The notes: generated from the sequence alone by a model not told the origin. Positions 7,437-15,523 are shown, counted from the stretch's first letter. The stretch: 32,988 nt of DNA from an uncultured bacterium (GCA_945949875.1 CAMFGH010000023.1:1-32988); one strand, 5' to 3'. Numbers and translations are program-made.

Positions 7437-8257
7437 TTAGCAGGCATCCCAACTTCCTTTTTGAAAACCCGGCAGAAATAATTGTAATCATTGAAACCGA
7501 CTTTGTCTGATATTTCGCGTACAGACAGGTCGGTTTCTTTTAACAGTTTTTTGGCCTCTGTAATACGAAGATTCTTAATATGCTCTGCAATTCCCACATT
7601 CAGATACCGGCTGCAGGAATCATATAATTTGTTTTTGCTCAGATGGAATTCCTGCATCAGGCGTTCTACAGACAAATCTTCCGATAAATGGGAAAGTAAA
7701 AATTGATTCAGATTCTGAATGAAGTTTTCCCGCTGCAGACGGATCATATCTTTCAATAATACATAAAAGGTACATGCTTCCAGAATTTTTGTTGCAGCAA
7801 AAATCTGTTCACTGCTCTTGGAAGTAATCTGGTAAATGGCAGCATCATGTCCGAACTGATCCAGATGAAATCTGGCAATCACATCCTGCAGCATGTCTTT
7901 GACATCCTGGGGTTCATTTATATCGGTGATCTGGCCGAACATGATATATCCAATCACCGAATCATTATCAATAAGTGGGGCAGTGACCTCTAAAAGTCCC
8001 GCATGACAATGGTATATGACCAGTTCCCTGGTTTTTTCACAATGGACAAAAGACTTTTGATTGCTTTCATTGCATTTTTTTATCCCTTCCGGACAGGAAC
8101 GGATCAGAGCGCAGAAGGCACAATGCTTTTCCGGATAAGATAATATTTCATTCCCGGAGGCATCAAAAAGCGCGATTTTAAATCCGGTTAATAGAAAAAA
8201 ATCTTTCATCAGACTGAACAGGGATTCCCGGTTCAGGCTTAGAGTCATTGCATTCAT
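7418..8257 (-). CDS. AraC-family regulator with N-terminal PocR sensory domain
   Basis: 279 residues. The N-terminal half (about 8-165) is a PocR-type ligand-binding domain rich in Cys and His (CAFCALIRSCPEGIKKCN, then HC and YHCHAGL, then GYIMFGQI). PocR domains sense small hydrocarbon derivatives or related metabolites; the Cys cluster may hold a cofactor or metal (inference). The C-terminal half (about 180-279) is an AraC DNA-binding domain with two HTHs: SVERLMQEFHLSKNKLYDSC and SVREISDKVGFNDYNYFCRVFKKEVGMPANRF. The start at 8257 has GGGAG about 7 nt upstream. It is divergent from the aldolase-isomerase-kinase genes, and three direct repeats spaced 21 bp lie between them, so it is the probable activator of that cassette. 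Confidence 0.92.
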   Translation of the reverse strand: MNAMTLSLNRESLFSLMKDFFLLTGFKIALFDASGNEILSYPEKHCAFCALIRSCPEGIKKCNESNQKSFVHCEKTRELVIYHCHAGLLEVTAPLIDNDSVIGYIMFGQITDINEPQDVKDMLQDVIARFHLDQFGHDAAIYQITSKSSEQIFAATKILEACTFYVLLKDMIRLQRENFIQNLNQFLLSHLSEDLSVERLMQEFHLSKNKLYDSCSRYLNVGIAEHIKNLRITEAKKLLKETDLSVREISDKVGFNDYNYFCRVFKKEVGMPANRFRNL

Positions 8258-8375
8258 CTTTATCTCCCTTTCTGCTTAAATCAATAAATAGAAAACGACA
8301 TATCTATTCTTCATATCATCAAGTATGGATATAGTATGTTAAAACTTCAGATTATCGATCATGAATATAGCATAT

Positions 8376-8430
8376 TTGCAAAACAAATTTACAGTTTTGT
8401 AAACAAAATATACTATATTGCAAAAAGAAT
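8376..8430 (+). promoter_or_regulatory. AraC-type operator: three direct repeats at exact 21-bp spacing
   Basis: TTGCAAAACAAAT (8376-8388), TTGTAAACAAAAT (8397-8409) and TTGCAAAAAGAAT (8418-8430) share the consensus TTGYAAAMAAAAT. Starts are 21 bp apart, two helical turns, as for AraC half-sites. The last copy would overlap the -35 region of a promoter firing toward the aldolase; TAAATA at 8444-8449 is a candidate -10. The first two copies also form a near-palindrome. Confidence 0.65.
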
Positions 8431-8523
8431 CAAGAGTATTCTGTAAATATGAAGTTTTTTATCTGAAGTGGAAAGACATTTCGATAAAGCGTTATTACCC
8501 TGGATAAAAAAGGAGGAATTATC

Positions 8524-9390
8524 ATGTTAGTAACATTAAAAGAAATTCTGGCAATCGCAGAAGAAAGAAATATTGCAATCGGTGCTTTTAATGCATCGGG
8601 TCTGGAGGCGATCGAAGCGGAAATCGCAGCAGCTGAGCAGCTGGATTTGCCTGTGATCATCCAGTTTGCCCAGTGTCATGAGACTTTGGTGCCGCTCAGT
8701 ACCATTGGTCCGATTATGGTAGATATGGCAAAAAAGGCCAGTGTTCCGATCTGCGTTCATCTGGATCATGGTGAAACGCTGGAATATCTGGAAGAGGCTA
8801 TGAAGATTGGATTTACCGGAATCATGTATGATGGTTCTGTACTTCCCTATGAAGAGAATGTTGCAAACTCCAAAAAAGCAGTGGAGATGGCAAAAAAATA
8901 TGGTGCATCCGTAGAAGCTGAGCTGGGCAGCATGGGAAAAAGAGAAAGTGGAACCGGTGATGGGTCAGAACAGGATGATACCAAAATCTATACAGATCCG
9001 GATCTGGCAGCGAAATTCGTGGAAGAAACCGGTATAGATGCTCTTGCCTGCTCTTTTGGAACCACACATGGAATTTATCTGACCAAACCAAAGCTGGATT
9101 TTGATATTGTGAAAATGGTTCGTGAAAAAACAGGTAACATTCCGGTGGTTATGCATGGAGGCTCCGGTGTCAGCAAAGAAGATTATTGCAAAGCAGTAGA
9201 AGCGGGAGTGCGTAAAATCAACTATTTTACCTATATGGATAAGGCAGGCGGAAATGCAGTTGTAAAATATCTGAATGAATTAGAGGAAGGTGCTCCGGCT
9301 TTCTTCTCCTCTATCTTTACTGCAGCGCGGGAAGCAATGAAAGAAGATGTGAAAGCAGCAATGAAAGTATTCGCCCGAGTGGAAGACTGA
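8524..9390 (+). CDS. Class II ketose-1-phosphate aldolase (FBA/TBP aldolase family)
   Basis: 288 residues, a typical length for GatY/KbaY-like zinc aldolases that split ketose (bis)phosphates to DHAP and an aldehyde. Zinc and catalytic landmarks: HLDHG (79-83, catalytic Asp81 and ligand His82), EAELG (131-135), GTTHG (His182) and MHGGSG (His211). The phosphate/substrate loop reads KINYFTYMDKAG (231-242), where fructose-bisphosphate aldolases normally have NxDTD; this speaks against FBP as the substrate. The start has the very strong site AAAGGAGG. It is the first gene of a three-gene set with an isomerase and an FGGY kinase, and is preceded by the AraC-type operator. Likely the last step of an aldose pathway. 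Confidence 0.88.
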   Translation: MLVTLKEILAIAEERNIAIGAFNASGLEAIEAEIAAAEQLDLPVIIQFAQCHETLVPLSTIGPIMVDMAKKASVPICVHLDHGETLEYLEEAMKIGFTGIMYDGSVLPYEENVANSKKAVEMAKKYGASVEAELGSMGKRESGTGDGSEQDDTKIYTDPDLAAKFVEETGIDALACSFGTTHGIYLTKPKLDFDIVKMVREKTGNIPVVMHGGSGVSKEDYCKAVEAGVRKINYFTYMDKAGGNAVVKYLNELEEGAPAFFSSIFTAAREAMKEDVKAAMKVFARVED

Positions 9391-9488
9391 TAATAAAGAC
9401 GTTTGAAAAGTGAAAATTATAGGAAGAAGAGTATTTCATTTACAGGGGATAGGAAATAGAATACACAAGACAGAAAGGAAAATGAAAA

Positions 9489-10892
9489 ATGGCAAGAAAA
9501 ATGACATTTGCACTGGCATTTTGTAACAGAGGATTTATGCCCGGAGAACTAATTTACGAGGCAAGAGAAGATATGATAAAGGCAGTTACCGATGCCGGAT
9601 ATGATTATATCGCCATGAATCCGGAGCTTACCAGATATGGTGGTATTGAAACCAGAGATGAAGGACTTTTATATGCGAAGTGGTTGAAGGAACATGAAGG
9701 CCAGTATGATGGCGTTATCTTTTCCATGCCGATTTTTGCAGATGAAAACGGAGCAATCACTGCTCTTCAGGATGCTGGTGTGCCGATTCTGATGCAGGCA
9801 TATCCGGATGAAATCGGAAAAATGGATTTTGCACACAGAAGGGATGCTTTTTGCGGAAAGTTCTCTGTAACGGATGTATTTACCCAGTATCAGGTACCCT
9901 TTACTGTTTTGAAACCTCATGTGGTGCACCCTCTTTCTACAAAATTCCAGGAGAACCTGCGTGACTTTGCAGCAATCTGTCGTGTGGTAAACGGAATGAA
10001 GCGATTCACCATCGGATGTATCGGCGCAAGAACCACTGCATTTAAAACCACTCGGTTTGATGAGATTGGATTACAGAAAAATGGTATTACGGTGGAGTCC
10101 TTTGATTTATCGGAACTGGTTTATAAGGTTGGTCTGAAAAAAGACGACGATCCGGAAGTGACAGCAAAAAAGGAAGTACTGGAAAACTACACTGATTTTT
10201 CCAAGGTACCGGAAGATAAAAAGAATACGCTGGCCAAAATATCCGTTGTCATCGATGAGTATGTGAAAGAATATCATCTGGATGCCCTGGCTATCCGATG
10301 CTGGAACGAAATGGAACAGATCCTCAGAGTCTGCCCCTGCGTTCTGTTGTCTGAACTAAATGACAGAGGTATTGTAACCAGTTGCGAAATCGACCTGACT
10401 TCTGCCATTTCCATGAGAGCAATGGCCCTTGCCAGTGAACGGCCTACAGCAGTGCTGGACTGGAATAATAACTATGGTGAAGAAGAAAATAAAGTGATCC
10501 TGTTCCACTGTGGTTCTACTGCTCAGGGATTGATGGTCGGAAAGGGCACGGTTACTGCACATAAGATGTTTGAAAAGACTGATGCAGGAAGTGGATGGGG
10601 AACCAATGAAGGCCGGATCCGTCCGATGAAAACGACGATTTCCAACTGCCTTACCGTAGATGGAAAAATCAAAATCTACGCATCCGAAGCAGAGTTTACA
10701 GATGACCCTATTGAGGAATCATACTTTGGCTGTGCCGGTGTATGCGAAATCGCGGATATGGAAGAAAAAATGTTGAAACTGGCAAAAGGCGGATTTAAAC
10801 ATCATACCTGCGTCGGTGTGGGACATATGAAATCTATTTTAAAAGAAGCCATGACCAATTACCTGGGATATGACTGGGTTGAAATCGATTAG
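9489..10892 (+). CDS. L-fucose/L-arabinose isomerase-family sugar isomerase
   Basis: 467 residues. Aldose-ketose isomerase of the metal-dependent fucose/arabinose isomerase fold. Landmarks: an N-terminal Rossmann-like region with YDGVIFSMPIFADENGA, then IRCWNEMEQILRVCPC (269-284), the ELNDRGIVTSCEIDLTSA segment with likely metal ligands Glu300 and Asp302, and LFHCG with His340 as the probable third ligand. Shorter than FucI (about 590 residues), closer in size to the arabinose isomerase-like subgroup that also includes sulfoquinovose isomerases. Spacing of 98 nt after the aldolase and 10 nt before the kinase suggests an operon; AGAAAGGA precedes the start. Substrate not deducible; it should supply the ketose for the kinase. 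Confidence 0.85.
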   Translation: MARKMTFALAFCNRGFMPGELIYEAREDMIKAVTDAGYDYIAMNPELTRYGGIETRDEGLLYAKWLKEHEGQYDGVIFSMPIFADENGAITALQDAGVPILMQAYPDEIGKMDFAHRRDAFCGKFSVTDVFTQYQVPFTVLKPHVVHPLSTKFQENLRDFAAICRVVNGMKRFTIGCIGARTTAFKTTRFDEIGLQKNGITVESFDLSELVYKVGLKKDDDPEVTAKKEVLENYTDFSKVPEDKKNTLAKISVVIDEYVKEYHLDALAIRCWNEMEQILRVCPCVLLSELNDRGIVTSCEIDLTSAISMRAMALASERPTAVLDWNNNYGEEENKVILFHCGSTAQGLMVGKGTVTAHKMFEKTDAGSGWGTNEGRIRPMKTTISNCLTVDGKIKIYASEAEFTDDPIEESYFGCAGVCEIADMEEKMLKLAKGGFKHHTCVGVGHMKSILKEAMTNYLGYDWVEID

Positions 10893-10902
10893 GAGATGAA
10901 GA

Positions 10903-12420
10903 ATGAAAATCGCAGGATTAGATATCGGAACCACCGGGTGTAAGTGTACTGTTTTTGATGAAAATGGAAAAGAACTGGACAAAGTATACAGAGATTATCC
11001 TGTAAAGCGAGGCATTTCGGGACATGAAATAGATGTACCGAATCTGATGGAAGGTGTATATGCGGTTATCCGGGAAATGACAAAAAGATTCCCGGATATC
11101 GCAGGAATGGGTGTGACCAGTTTTGGAGAAACTTTTGTTATGACAGACGAGGAAGGAACGTCCCTGGCACCGGCTATGCTGTATACGGATCCCAGAGGCG
11201 GGGAAGAGTGCGAAGAATTATGTAAACTCTTTGGCCGGGAGAACATCGCGAAAATCACCGGTGTGGTACCCCATGAAATGTACAGTCTTCCCAAAATCAT
11301 GTGGCGGAAAAAACACACGCCGGAAGTCTATGAAAAGTGCCGGTATATCTTTTTAATGGAAGATTATGTGGTATTTATGTTAACCGGAAACCGACAGATT
11401 GATTATTCTCTTGCGACCAGAAGCATGGCTTTTGATATTGAAAAACTGGAATGGAGAAAAGAATTTTTTGATGCAATCGGTGTACCGGTGGAACGGATGT
11501 CCAGGCCGGTTCCCACCGGTACAGATGCAGGATGTGTGACCGAAAAAGCATCGGAACTTACCGGTTTGTCCACACAGACCCATATTGTAAGCATCAGTCA
11601 TGATCAGGTAGCGGCAGCAGTAGGTGCAGGAGCCTTTGACGGAGAAGTGGGAGTGGATGGAGCCGGAACGGTAGAGTGTCTTACTCCGATTTATGATCAG
11701 ATGCCGGACATCCGTGACATGATGGATGGAAAATATGTGATCGTACCTTATGTGTTTCCGGGAAAGTATGTGACCTATGCATTTTCCTATACAGGTGGCG
11801 CACTGATACAGTGGTGTACTGATCAGATCACAAAAAAGGAAAAGGAACTGGCCGGACAGCAGGGAATATCGGTGAACTCCTATCTGGAAGAGACCTATCG
11901 AAAAGAACGAATGGCGGAAGGACTTGATCCGGAGGGACCATCAGGCATGCTTCTGCTTCCTCATTTTGCAGGTGCTGCGACCCCTTATATGGATACCGGT
12001 TCCAAAGGTGCAATCCTGGGTATGACAACATCCACAACAGCTGCTGACATTTACCGGGCCTGCATGGAAGGTGTTACCTATGAAATGTATCTGAATTATA
12101 AAAATGTTGCTTCTTCCGGGGCAAGTCCCAAGAAACTTCATGCCACAGGTGGTGGGGCACATTCCAAAATCTGGATGCAGATGAAAGCAGATGTACTGGG
12201 AATTCCGATTGTAGCGCTGAAAACCGTTGATGCAGGTACCGTTGGCTCTGCCATGCTGACCGGAATCGCCATCGGAATATTCCGGAATCTGGAAGACGCA
12301 GCAGAACATATGGTGGAGAAAACCATCACTTATGAGCCCCGAATGGAATATCACAGAAAATATATGGAAATGTTTGAAAAGTATGAAAAAATATATGCTG
12401 CAGTAAGGTGTCTGATGTAG
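10903..12420 (+). CDS. FGGY-family carbohydrate kinase (xylulokinase-like)
   Basis: 505 residues, full length for an FGGY sugar kinase. The N-terminal phosphate-1 motif is GLDIGTTGCKCTVFD; HDQVAAAVGAGAF carries the likely catalytic base Asp; the C-terminal ATPase lobe has LHATGGGAHSKIWMQMKAD and VDAGTVGSAMLTGIAIG. FGGY kinases phosphorylate ketoses, polyols or cyclitols; here the partner genes (isomerase upstream, aldolase first) argue for a ketose made by the isomerase and, after phosphorylation at C1, cleaved by the aldolase. The start follows the isomerase stop by 10 nt with AGGAGATGAAG, so translation is probably coupled. No sugar transporter is present in the window. Confidence 0.9.
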   Translation: MKIAGLDIGTTGCKCTVFDENGKELDKVYRDYPVKRGISGHEIDVPNLMEGVYAVIREMTKRFPDIAGMGVTSFGETFVMTDEEGTSLAPAMLYTDPRGGEECEELCKLFGRENIAKITGVVPHEMYSLPKIMWRKKHTPEVYEKCRYIFLMEDYVVFMLTGNRQIDYSLATRSMAFDIEKLEWRKEFFDAIGVPVERMSRPVPTGTDAGCVTEKASELTGLSTQTHIVSISHDQVAAAVGAGAFDGEVGVDGAGTVECLTPIYDQMPDIRDMMDGKYVIVPYVFPGKYVTYAFSYTGGALIQWCTDQITKKEKELAGQQGISVNSYLEETYRKERMAEGLDPEGPSGMLLLPHFAGAATPYMDTGSKGAILGMTTSTTAADIYRACMEGVTYEMYLNYKNVASSGASPKKLHATGGGAHSKIWMQMKADVLGIPIVALKTVDAGTVGSAMLTGIAIGIFRNLEDAAEHMVEKTITYEPRMEYHRKYMEMFEKYEKIYAAVRCLM

Positions 12421-12430
12421 GTACTTTTTC

Positions 12431-12459
12431 TTGATAAAAGAAGCCCATTGGTATAAAAT
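12431..12459 (+). promoter_or_regulatory. Candidate sigma-A promoter for the zinc-ribbon gene
   Basis: TTGATA (12431-12436), 17-nt spacer, TAAAAT (12454-12459); TATAAA is also present two bases earlier. About 50 nt before the ATG at 12510. Confidence 0.45.
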
Positions 12460-12509
12460 ATTCTATGAGGTTTTGAAACAGAACATCATTTTGAATATGG
12501 AGGAAGACA

Positions 12510-12875
12510 ATGGATTTTTTAAATAAACTCAGCGATACCATTACAGAGGCAGGAGCTGCAGCATCTGAGAAAGCAAAAGAAGTTTCAGAAGTAACCAAAT
12601 TAAAATTAAAAATCAGAAAAAGTGAAGCAGCTGCACAGGAAGTTTATGCAAAAATCGGCCAGTCCGTATACAAAAGCATAAAGGCAGAAAAAGAGTTTGA
12701 AGATTTTACAGAAGAGGTGCAAAAAATCGATGACGCAAAAGCAGATATTAAGCTTTGCAAAGAGTACATTCGCAGTATAAAAGGTGTGGATGTATGCCCT
12801 TCCTGTGGAGAAGATGTGGAAGAAGACTCTGCTTTCTGCAGACATTGCGGTGCAAAAATGGAGGCCAATGAATAA
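12510..12875 (+). CDS. Zinc-ribbon domain protein
   Basis: 121 residues. The first 90 are mostly charged and probably helical (ITEAGAAASEKAKEVSEVTKLKLKIRK and similar), matching small Lachnospiraceae proteins of the form helix bundle plus ribbon. The C-terminus is a double-Cys zinc ribbon CPSCGEDVEEDSAFCRHCGAKM with four metal-binding Cys in two CxxC knuckles. No signal peptide or TM. GGAGGAAG precedes the start. Such proteins are often of unknown role, perhaps scaffold or nucleic-acid binding. The last codons and the stop are copied in tandem downstream. Confidence 0.8.
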   Translation: MDFLNKLSDTITEAGAAASEKAKEVSEVTKLKLKIRKSEAAAQEVYAKIGQSVYKSIKAEKEFEDFTEEVQKIDDAKADIKLCKEYIRSIKGVDVCPSCGEDVEEDSAFCRHCGAKMEANE

Positions 12876-12950
12876 GATGCTTTTACGGTGCAAAAATGGA
12901 GGCCGATGAATAAGAAGCTTTAACAGATACCGATGAATAAAAAGCCCTTA
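12848..12950 (+). repeat. 38-bp tandem repeat echoing the zinc-ribbon gene's 3' end
   Basis: Copy 1 (12848-12885) encodes the last residues CGAKMEANE and the stop; copy 2 (12886-12923) differs at only four positions; a third partial copy with CGATGAATAA follows to about 12950. The repeat fills most of the spacer to the next gene. Confidence 0.85.
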
Positions 12951-12994
12951 AAAGGTACAGATTAGAGAAGATATATAAGTGAGGCGGGAAGAAA

Positions 12995-13285
12995 ATGGAG
13001 TCAAAGTTTTCCAGAGTAAAAGTAAATAACGAAATGGAGCTATGCAGAGTTTCTGATATGAAGGTAAAAGAAGCTGTGGAAAGAGCGTTATTGGGAGCGA
13101 GAATTTCCTATTTTATCAAATGGGAAAAAGGTGGAATTTTTTCCGGCAACAAAAAGCCAGGCTGTGTGTTCTGTATCAATGAATGGCAGGTAGAGGCAGC
13201 AGAAGCCGCTATAAGTGATTTGGGTGATGAGGCTGAGAGCAAGATCAAATATATTATGAAAAGAATAGATAAAACACTTTTTTAG
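12995..13285 (+). CDS. Small conserved protein of unknown function
   Basis: 96 residues. No TM or signal peptide. The sequence alternates short strands and helices (FSRVKVNNEMELCRVSDMKV, AVERALLGARISYFIKW, CVFCINEWQVEAAEAAISDL), which could form a small alpha/beta domain similar in style to the DUF2007 signal-transducing family (not certain). Two Cys in CVFC. GAGGCGGGAAG precedes the ATG at about 9 nt. The stop is 9 nt before rpe, so the two genes are probably co-translated. Confidence 0.65.
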   Translation: MESKFSRVKVNNEMELCRVSDMKVKEAVERALLGARISYFIKWEKGGIFSGNKKPGCVFCINEWQVEAAEAAISDLGDEAESKIKYIMKRIDKTLF

Positions 13286-13294
13286 GGAGAGAGT

Positions 13295-13945
13295 ATGAAT
13301 TATTTAGCACCTTCTATTTTATCAGCTGATTTTACAAAATTAGGAGAAGAGGTCGCTTTGTTAGAGCAAAGCGGCCTTAAAATGTTACATATAGACGTTA
13401 TGGACGGTATGTTTGTTCCAAGCATTTCTTTTGGCATGCCGGTGATCAAATCTCTTCGTAAGAAAAGCAATATGTTTTTTGATGTGCATCTGATGATCGA
13501 ACATCCGGAGAGATATATCGAAACTTTTGCGCAGATTGGTGCAGACGGTATCACCGTTCATGCTGAGGCTACCCCTCATCTGGACAGAATGGTCCATCAG
13601 ATTAAGGATTTGGGTAAAAAATGTTGTGTAGCGCTGAATCCGGCCACACCGCTGAATGTGCTGGATTATGTTCTTCCGGAACTGGATATGGTTCTTATTA
13701 TGACTGTGAATCCGGGATTTGGCGGACAGAAATACATCGAGGCCATGAGTGGAAAAATCCGTACCCTGAGAGATAAACTGGATGCTATGGGAAAAGACAC
13801 AGATATTCAGGTAGATGGTGGTGTAAAGCTGGATAACTGTAAAAAGATCATGGATGCAGGCGCCAATGTCCTGGTGGCCGGTTCCAGCGTTTTTCTGGGA
13901 GATATTGCAAAGAATGTGGCTGATTTTAAGCAGATCATACAGTAA
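13295..13945 (+). CDS. rpe: Ribulose-phosphate 3-epimerase
   Basis: 216 residues, standard length for Rpe, a TIM-barrel enzyme interconverting ribulose-5-P and xylulose-5-P in the pentose phosphate pathway. Typical features: LAPSILSADFTKLGEE at the N-terminus, MLHIDVMDGMFVPSISFG (metal-ligand His and catalytic Asp), FDVHLMIEHPERYI, MTVNPGFGGQKYI and IQVDGGVKLDNCKKIMDAGANVLVAGSSVF (second catalytic Asp and phosphate-binding loop). GGGAGAG lies just before the ATG. It follows a small unknown gene by 9 nt. Rpe is often a housekeeping gene, so a role in the upstream sugar cassette is possible but not required. Confidence 0.97.
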   Translation: MNYLAPSILSADFTKLGEEVALLEQSGLKMLHIDVMDGMFVPSISFGMPVIKSLRKKSNMFFDVHLMIEHPERYIETFAQIGADGITVHAEATPHLDRMVHQIKDLGKKCCVALNPATPLNVLDYVLPELDMVLIMTVNPGFGGQKYIEAMSGKIRTLRDKLDAMGKDTDIQVDGGVKLDNCKKIMDAGANVLVAGSSVFLGDIAKNVADFKQIIQ

Positions 13946-13969
13946 GAGATTATTGTATGAAGGATAATC

Positions 13970-14031
13970 ATTGTGAATGATTATTGGGGAAATGATTATT
14001 ATTGTGAATGATGATTGTTAAAATGATTATT
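13970..14031 (+). repeat. 31-bp tandem repeat between rpe and the next gene
   Basis: Two 31-bp units (13970-14000, 14001-14031) match at 27 positions; both start ATTGTGAATGAT and end AAATGATTATT. The gap also contains further ATTATTGT-like fragments. Confidence 0.8.
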
Positions 14032-14048
14032 ACAGTACTTGAGAATAT

Positions 14049-14618
14049 ATGAGTCAGTTAATGGAAGAAAACAAACAACTGAATATCGTGGATGGATATT
14101 TGTTTCTGTCTGCTGATGATGCGGATCTGGCGGGGATCGAAGAAAAGAAGATCGCGTACCTGATGGAGCACCTGAAAAAAGGGAATGCCGAAACCATGAG
14201 GAATGTATATGATAAGGCGATTGAGACCAGAACCTTTCAGACACCGGTGGGGCTGAATTTTATGCACAGGATGCGTAAGCAACTGATCAATTCGGGCTAT
14301 ACCGAGGAAGAGATACAGCCGATTCCATTGTACGAATCCTACTCCAATAACATCCGGGAGGAGGCTCCGACCACAAAGCAGCGGATCAAACCTTCTGAGA
14401 AAAAGGAAAAGGTCGATAAAACGAAAATCTCTATTTTTTTAAACATACTTTTAGTACTTATGGTGATTGGAATGTTTTTCATTGCCAAAACAGGTGATAA
14501 TCCCAATGTGATCAATTATGAAGTAGCCATTCAGGATAAGTATGCAGCATGGGAGCAGGACCTGACAGAGCGTGAAAGTGTAATTCGAGAAAAAGAATTA
14601 GAGCTTGGTGTGAGATGA
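14049..14618 (+). CDS. Single-pass membrane protein of unknown function
   Basis: 189 residues. A cytoplasmic-type N-terminal region of about 110 residues (DADLAGIEEKKIAYLMEHL, then TPVGLNFMHRMRKQLI) leads to a Lys-rich stretch, one TM helix at about 128-147 (ISIFLNILLVLMVIGMFFIA) and a short charged tail with EQDLTERESVIREKELELG, which may be a coiled coil. No signal peptide. Start is not strongly marked by a ribosome site. Lies between rpe and an orphan response regulator. Unrecognised; the adjacency to the regulator is the only functional hint. Confidence 0.65.
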   Translation: MSQLMEENKQLNIVDGYLFLSADDADLAGIEEKKIAYLMEHLKKGNAETMRNVYDKAIETRTFQTPVGLNFMHRMRKQLINSGYTEEEIQPIPLYESYSNNIREEAPTTKQRIKPSEKKEKVDKTKISIFLNILLVLMVIGMFFIAKTGDNPNVINYEVAIQDKYAAWEQDLTERESVIREKELELGVR

Positions 14619-14676
14619 TCAGAACCTGATGTGAACGAATCAGAGTTTGATGAAAAAGAATTAGAGCCTGGTGTGA
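14589..14676 (+). repeat. 21-nt periodic repeat over the membrane gene's end and spacer
   Basis: A 25-bp segment at 14589-14613, inside the gene (encoding EKELELGV), recurs with one mismatch at 14652-14676, 63 bp (3 x 21) later, with degenerate copies between. The second copy ends about 3 nt before the response regulator ATG, so it supplies that gene's ribosome-binding region. Confidence 0.75.
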
Positions 14677-14679
14677 ATA

Positions 14680-15363
14680 ATGGATAAGATTAAAATTTTA
14701 GTGGTAGATGATGAAAGTCGAATGAGAAAACTGGTAAAAGACTTTCTGGTAAAAAATGAATACGAAGTGCTGGAAGCCGGTGATGGTGTGGAGGCACTGG
14801 ATATTTTCTTTGAAAATCAGGATATCGCACTGATTATTCTGGATGTCATGATGCCTAAGATGGATGGATGGCATGTATGCAGGGAAATCCGAAGCTACTC
14901 GAAGGTCCCGATTATCATGCTGACTGCAAAGAGCAGTGAGCAGGATGAACTTCAGGGATTTGAACTGGGAGTGGATGAATATATCTCAAAGCCTTTCAGC
15001 CCTAAGATCCTGGTGGCAAGAGTAGAAGCTATCCTTCGGAGAACAACCCAGAATCAGGTAGACAATGTGATTTCAGTGGGTGGAATCGTATTGGATAAAT
15101 CAGCACGTCTGGTTACGATTGATGGGAAAAACATAGATCTTAGTTATAAGGAATTTGAACTTCTGGCATATTTTATGGAGAATCAGGGGATTGCCCTGTC
15201 CAGAGAAAAAATTCTGAACCATGTATGGAACTATGATTATTTTGGTGATGCCAGAACCATTGATACCCATGTGAAGAAGCTCCGCAGCAAAATGGGTCAA
15301 AAAGGTGACCTCATTAAAACAATCTGGGGCATGGGGTACAAGTTAAGCGTAGACGATGAGTAA
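14680..15363 (+). CDS. OmpR/PhoB-type response regulator, orphan
   Basis: 227 residues. Receiver domain about 1-120: acidic pair VVDDE, phospho-acceptor Asp in LIILDVMMPKMDGW, Thr in IIMLTAK and Lys in ISKPFSP. C-terminal winged helix about 130-227 with LSYKEFELLAYFMENQG, LSREKILNHVWNYDYFGDARTIDTHVKKLRSKMG and TIWGMGYKL. All active-site residues are present, so it should be phosphorylated by a histidine kinase; none is encoded in the window. It follows a single-TM protein gene with an unusual repeated spacer, and a strong terminator follows it. Confidence 0.93.
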   Translation: MDKIKILVVDDESRMRKLVKDFLVKNEYEVLEAGDGVEALDIFFENQDIALIILDVMMPKMDGWHVCREIRSYSKVPIIMLTAKSSEQDELQGFELGVDEYISKPFSPKILVARVEAILRRTTQNQVDNVISVGGIVLDKSARLVTIDGKNIDLSYKEFELLAYFMENQGIALSREKILNHVWNYDYFGDARTIDTHVKKLRSKMGQKGDLIKTIWGMGYKLSVDDE

Positions 15364-15380
15364 AGCAGAAGCGGCATGCA

Positions 15381-15420
15381 AAAACCTTCCCTCACTGACT
15401 AAAGTACAGGGAAGGTTTTT
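15381..15420 (+). terminator. Rho-independent terminator after the response regulator
   Basis: Perfect 12-bp stem: AAAACCTTCCCT (15381-15392) with AGGGAAGGTTTT (15408-15419), 15-nt loop, then TTTTT. Confidence 0.9.
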
Positions 15421-15523
15421 GATATGTTTCTGTCAAATCATTTCCATTCGAGACTGTAAAAAATTTTGTGATCTGCTATAGAATGTAAATATAAGGTTAC
15501 AGCCTACAATTCATAATGAATGA

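Noticed and set aside
8524-9390. Annotation as glycolytic fructose-bisphosphate aldolase
   Set aside because: The substrate loop lacks the NxDTD motif and the operon partners are an isomerase and a sugar kinase.
9489-10892. Sulfoquinovose isomerase and a sulfo-sugar pathway
   Set aside because: Other genes of known sulfo pathways (transaldolase/transketolase variant, sulfolactaldehyde enzymes, exporter) are not in the window.
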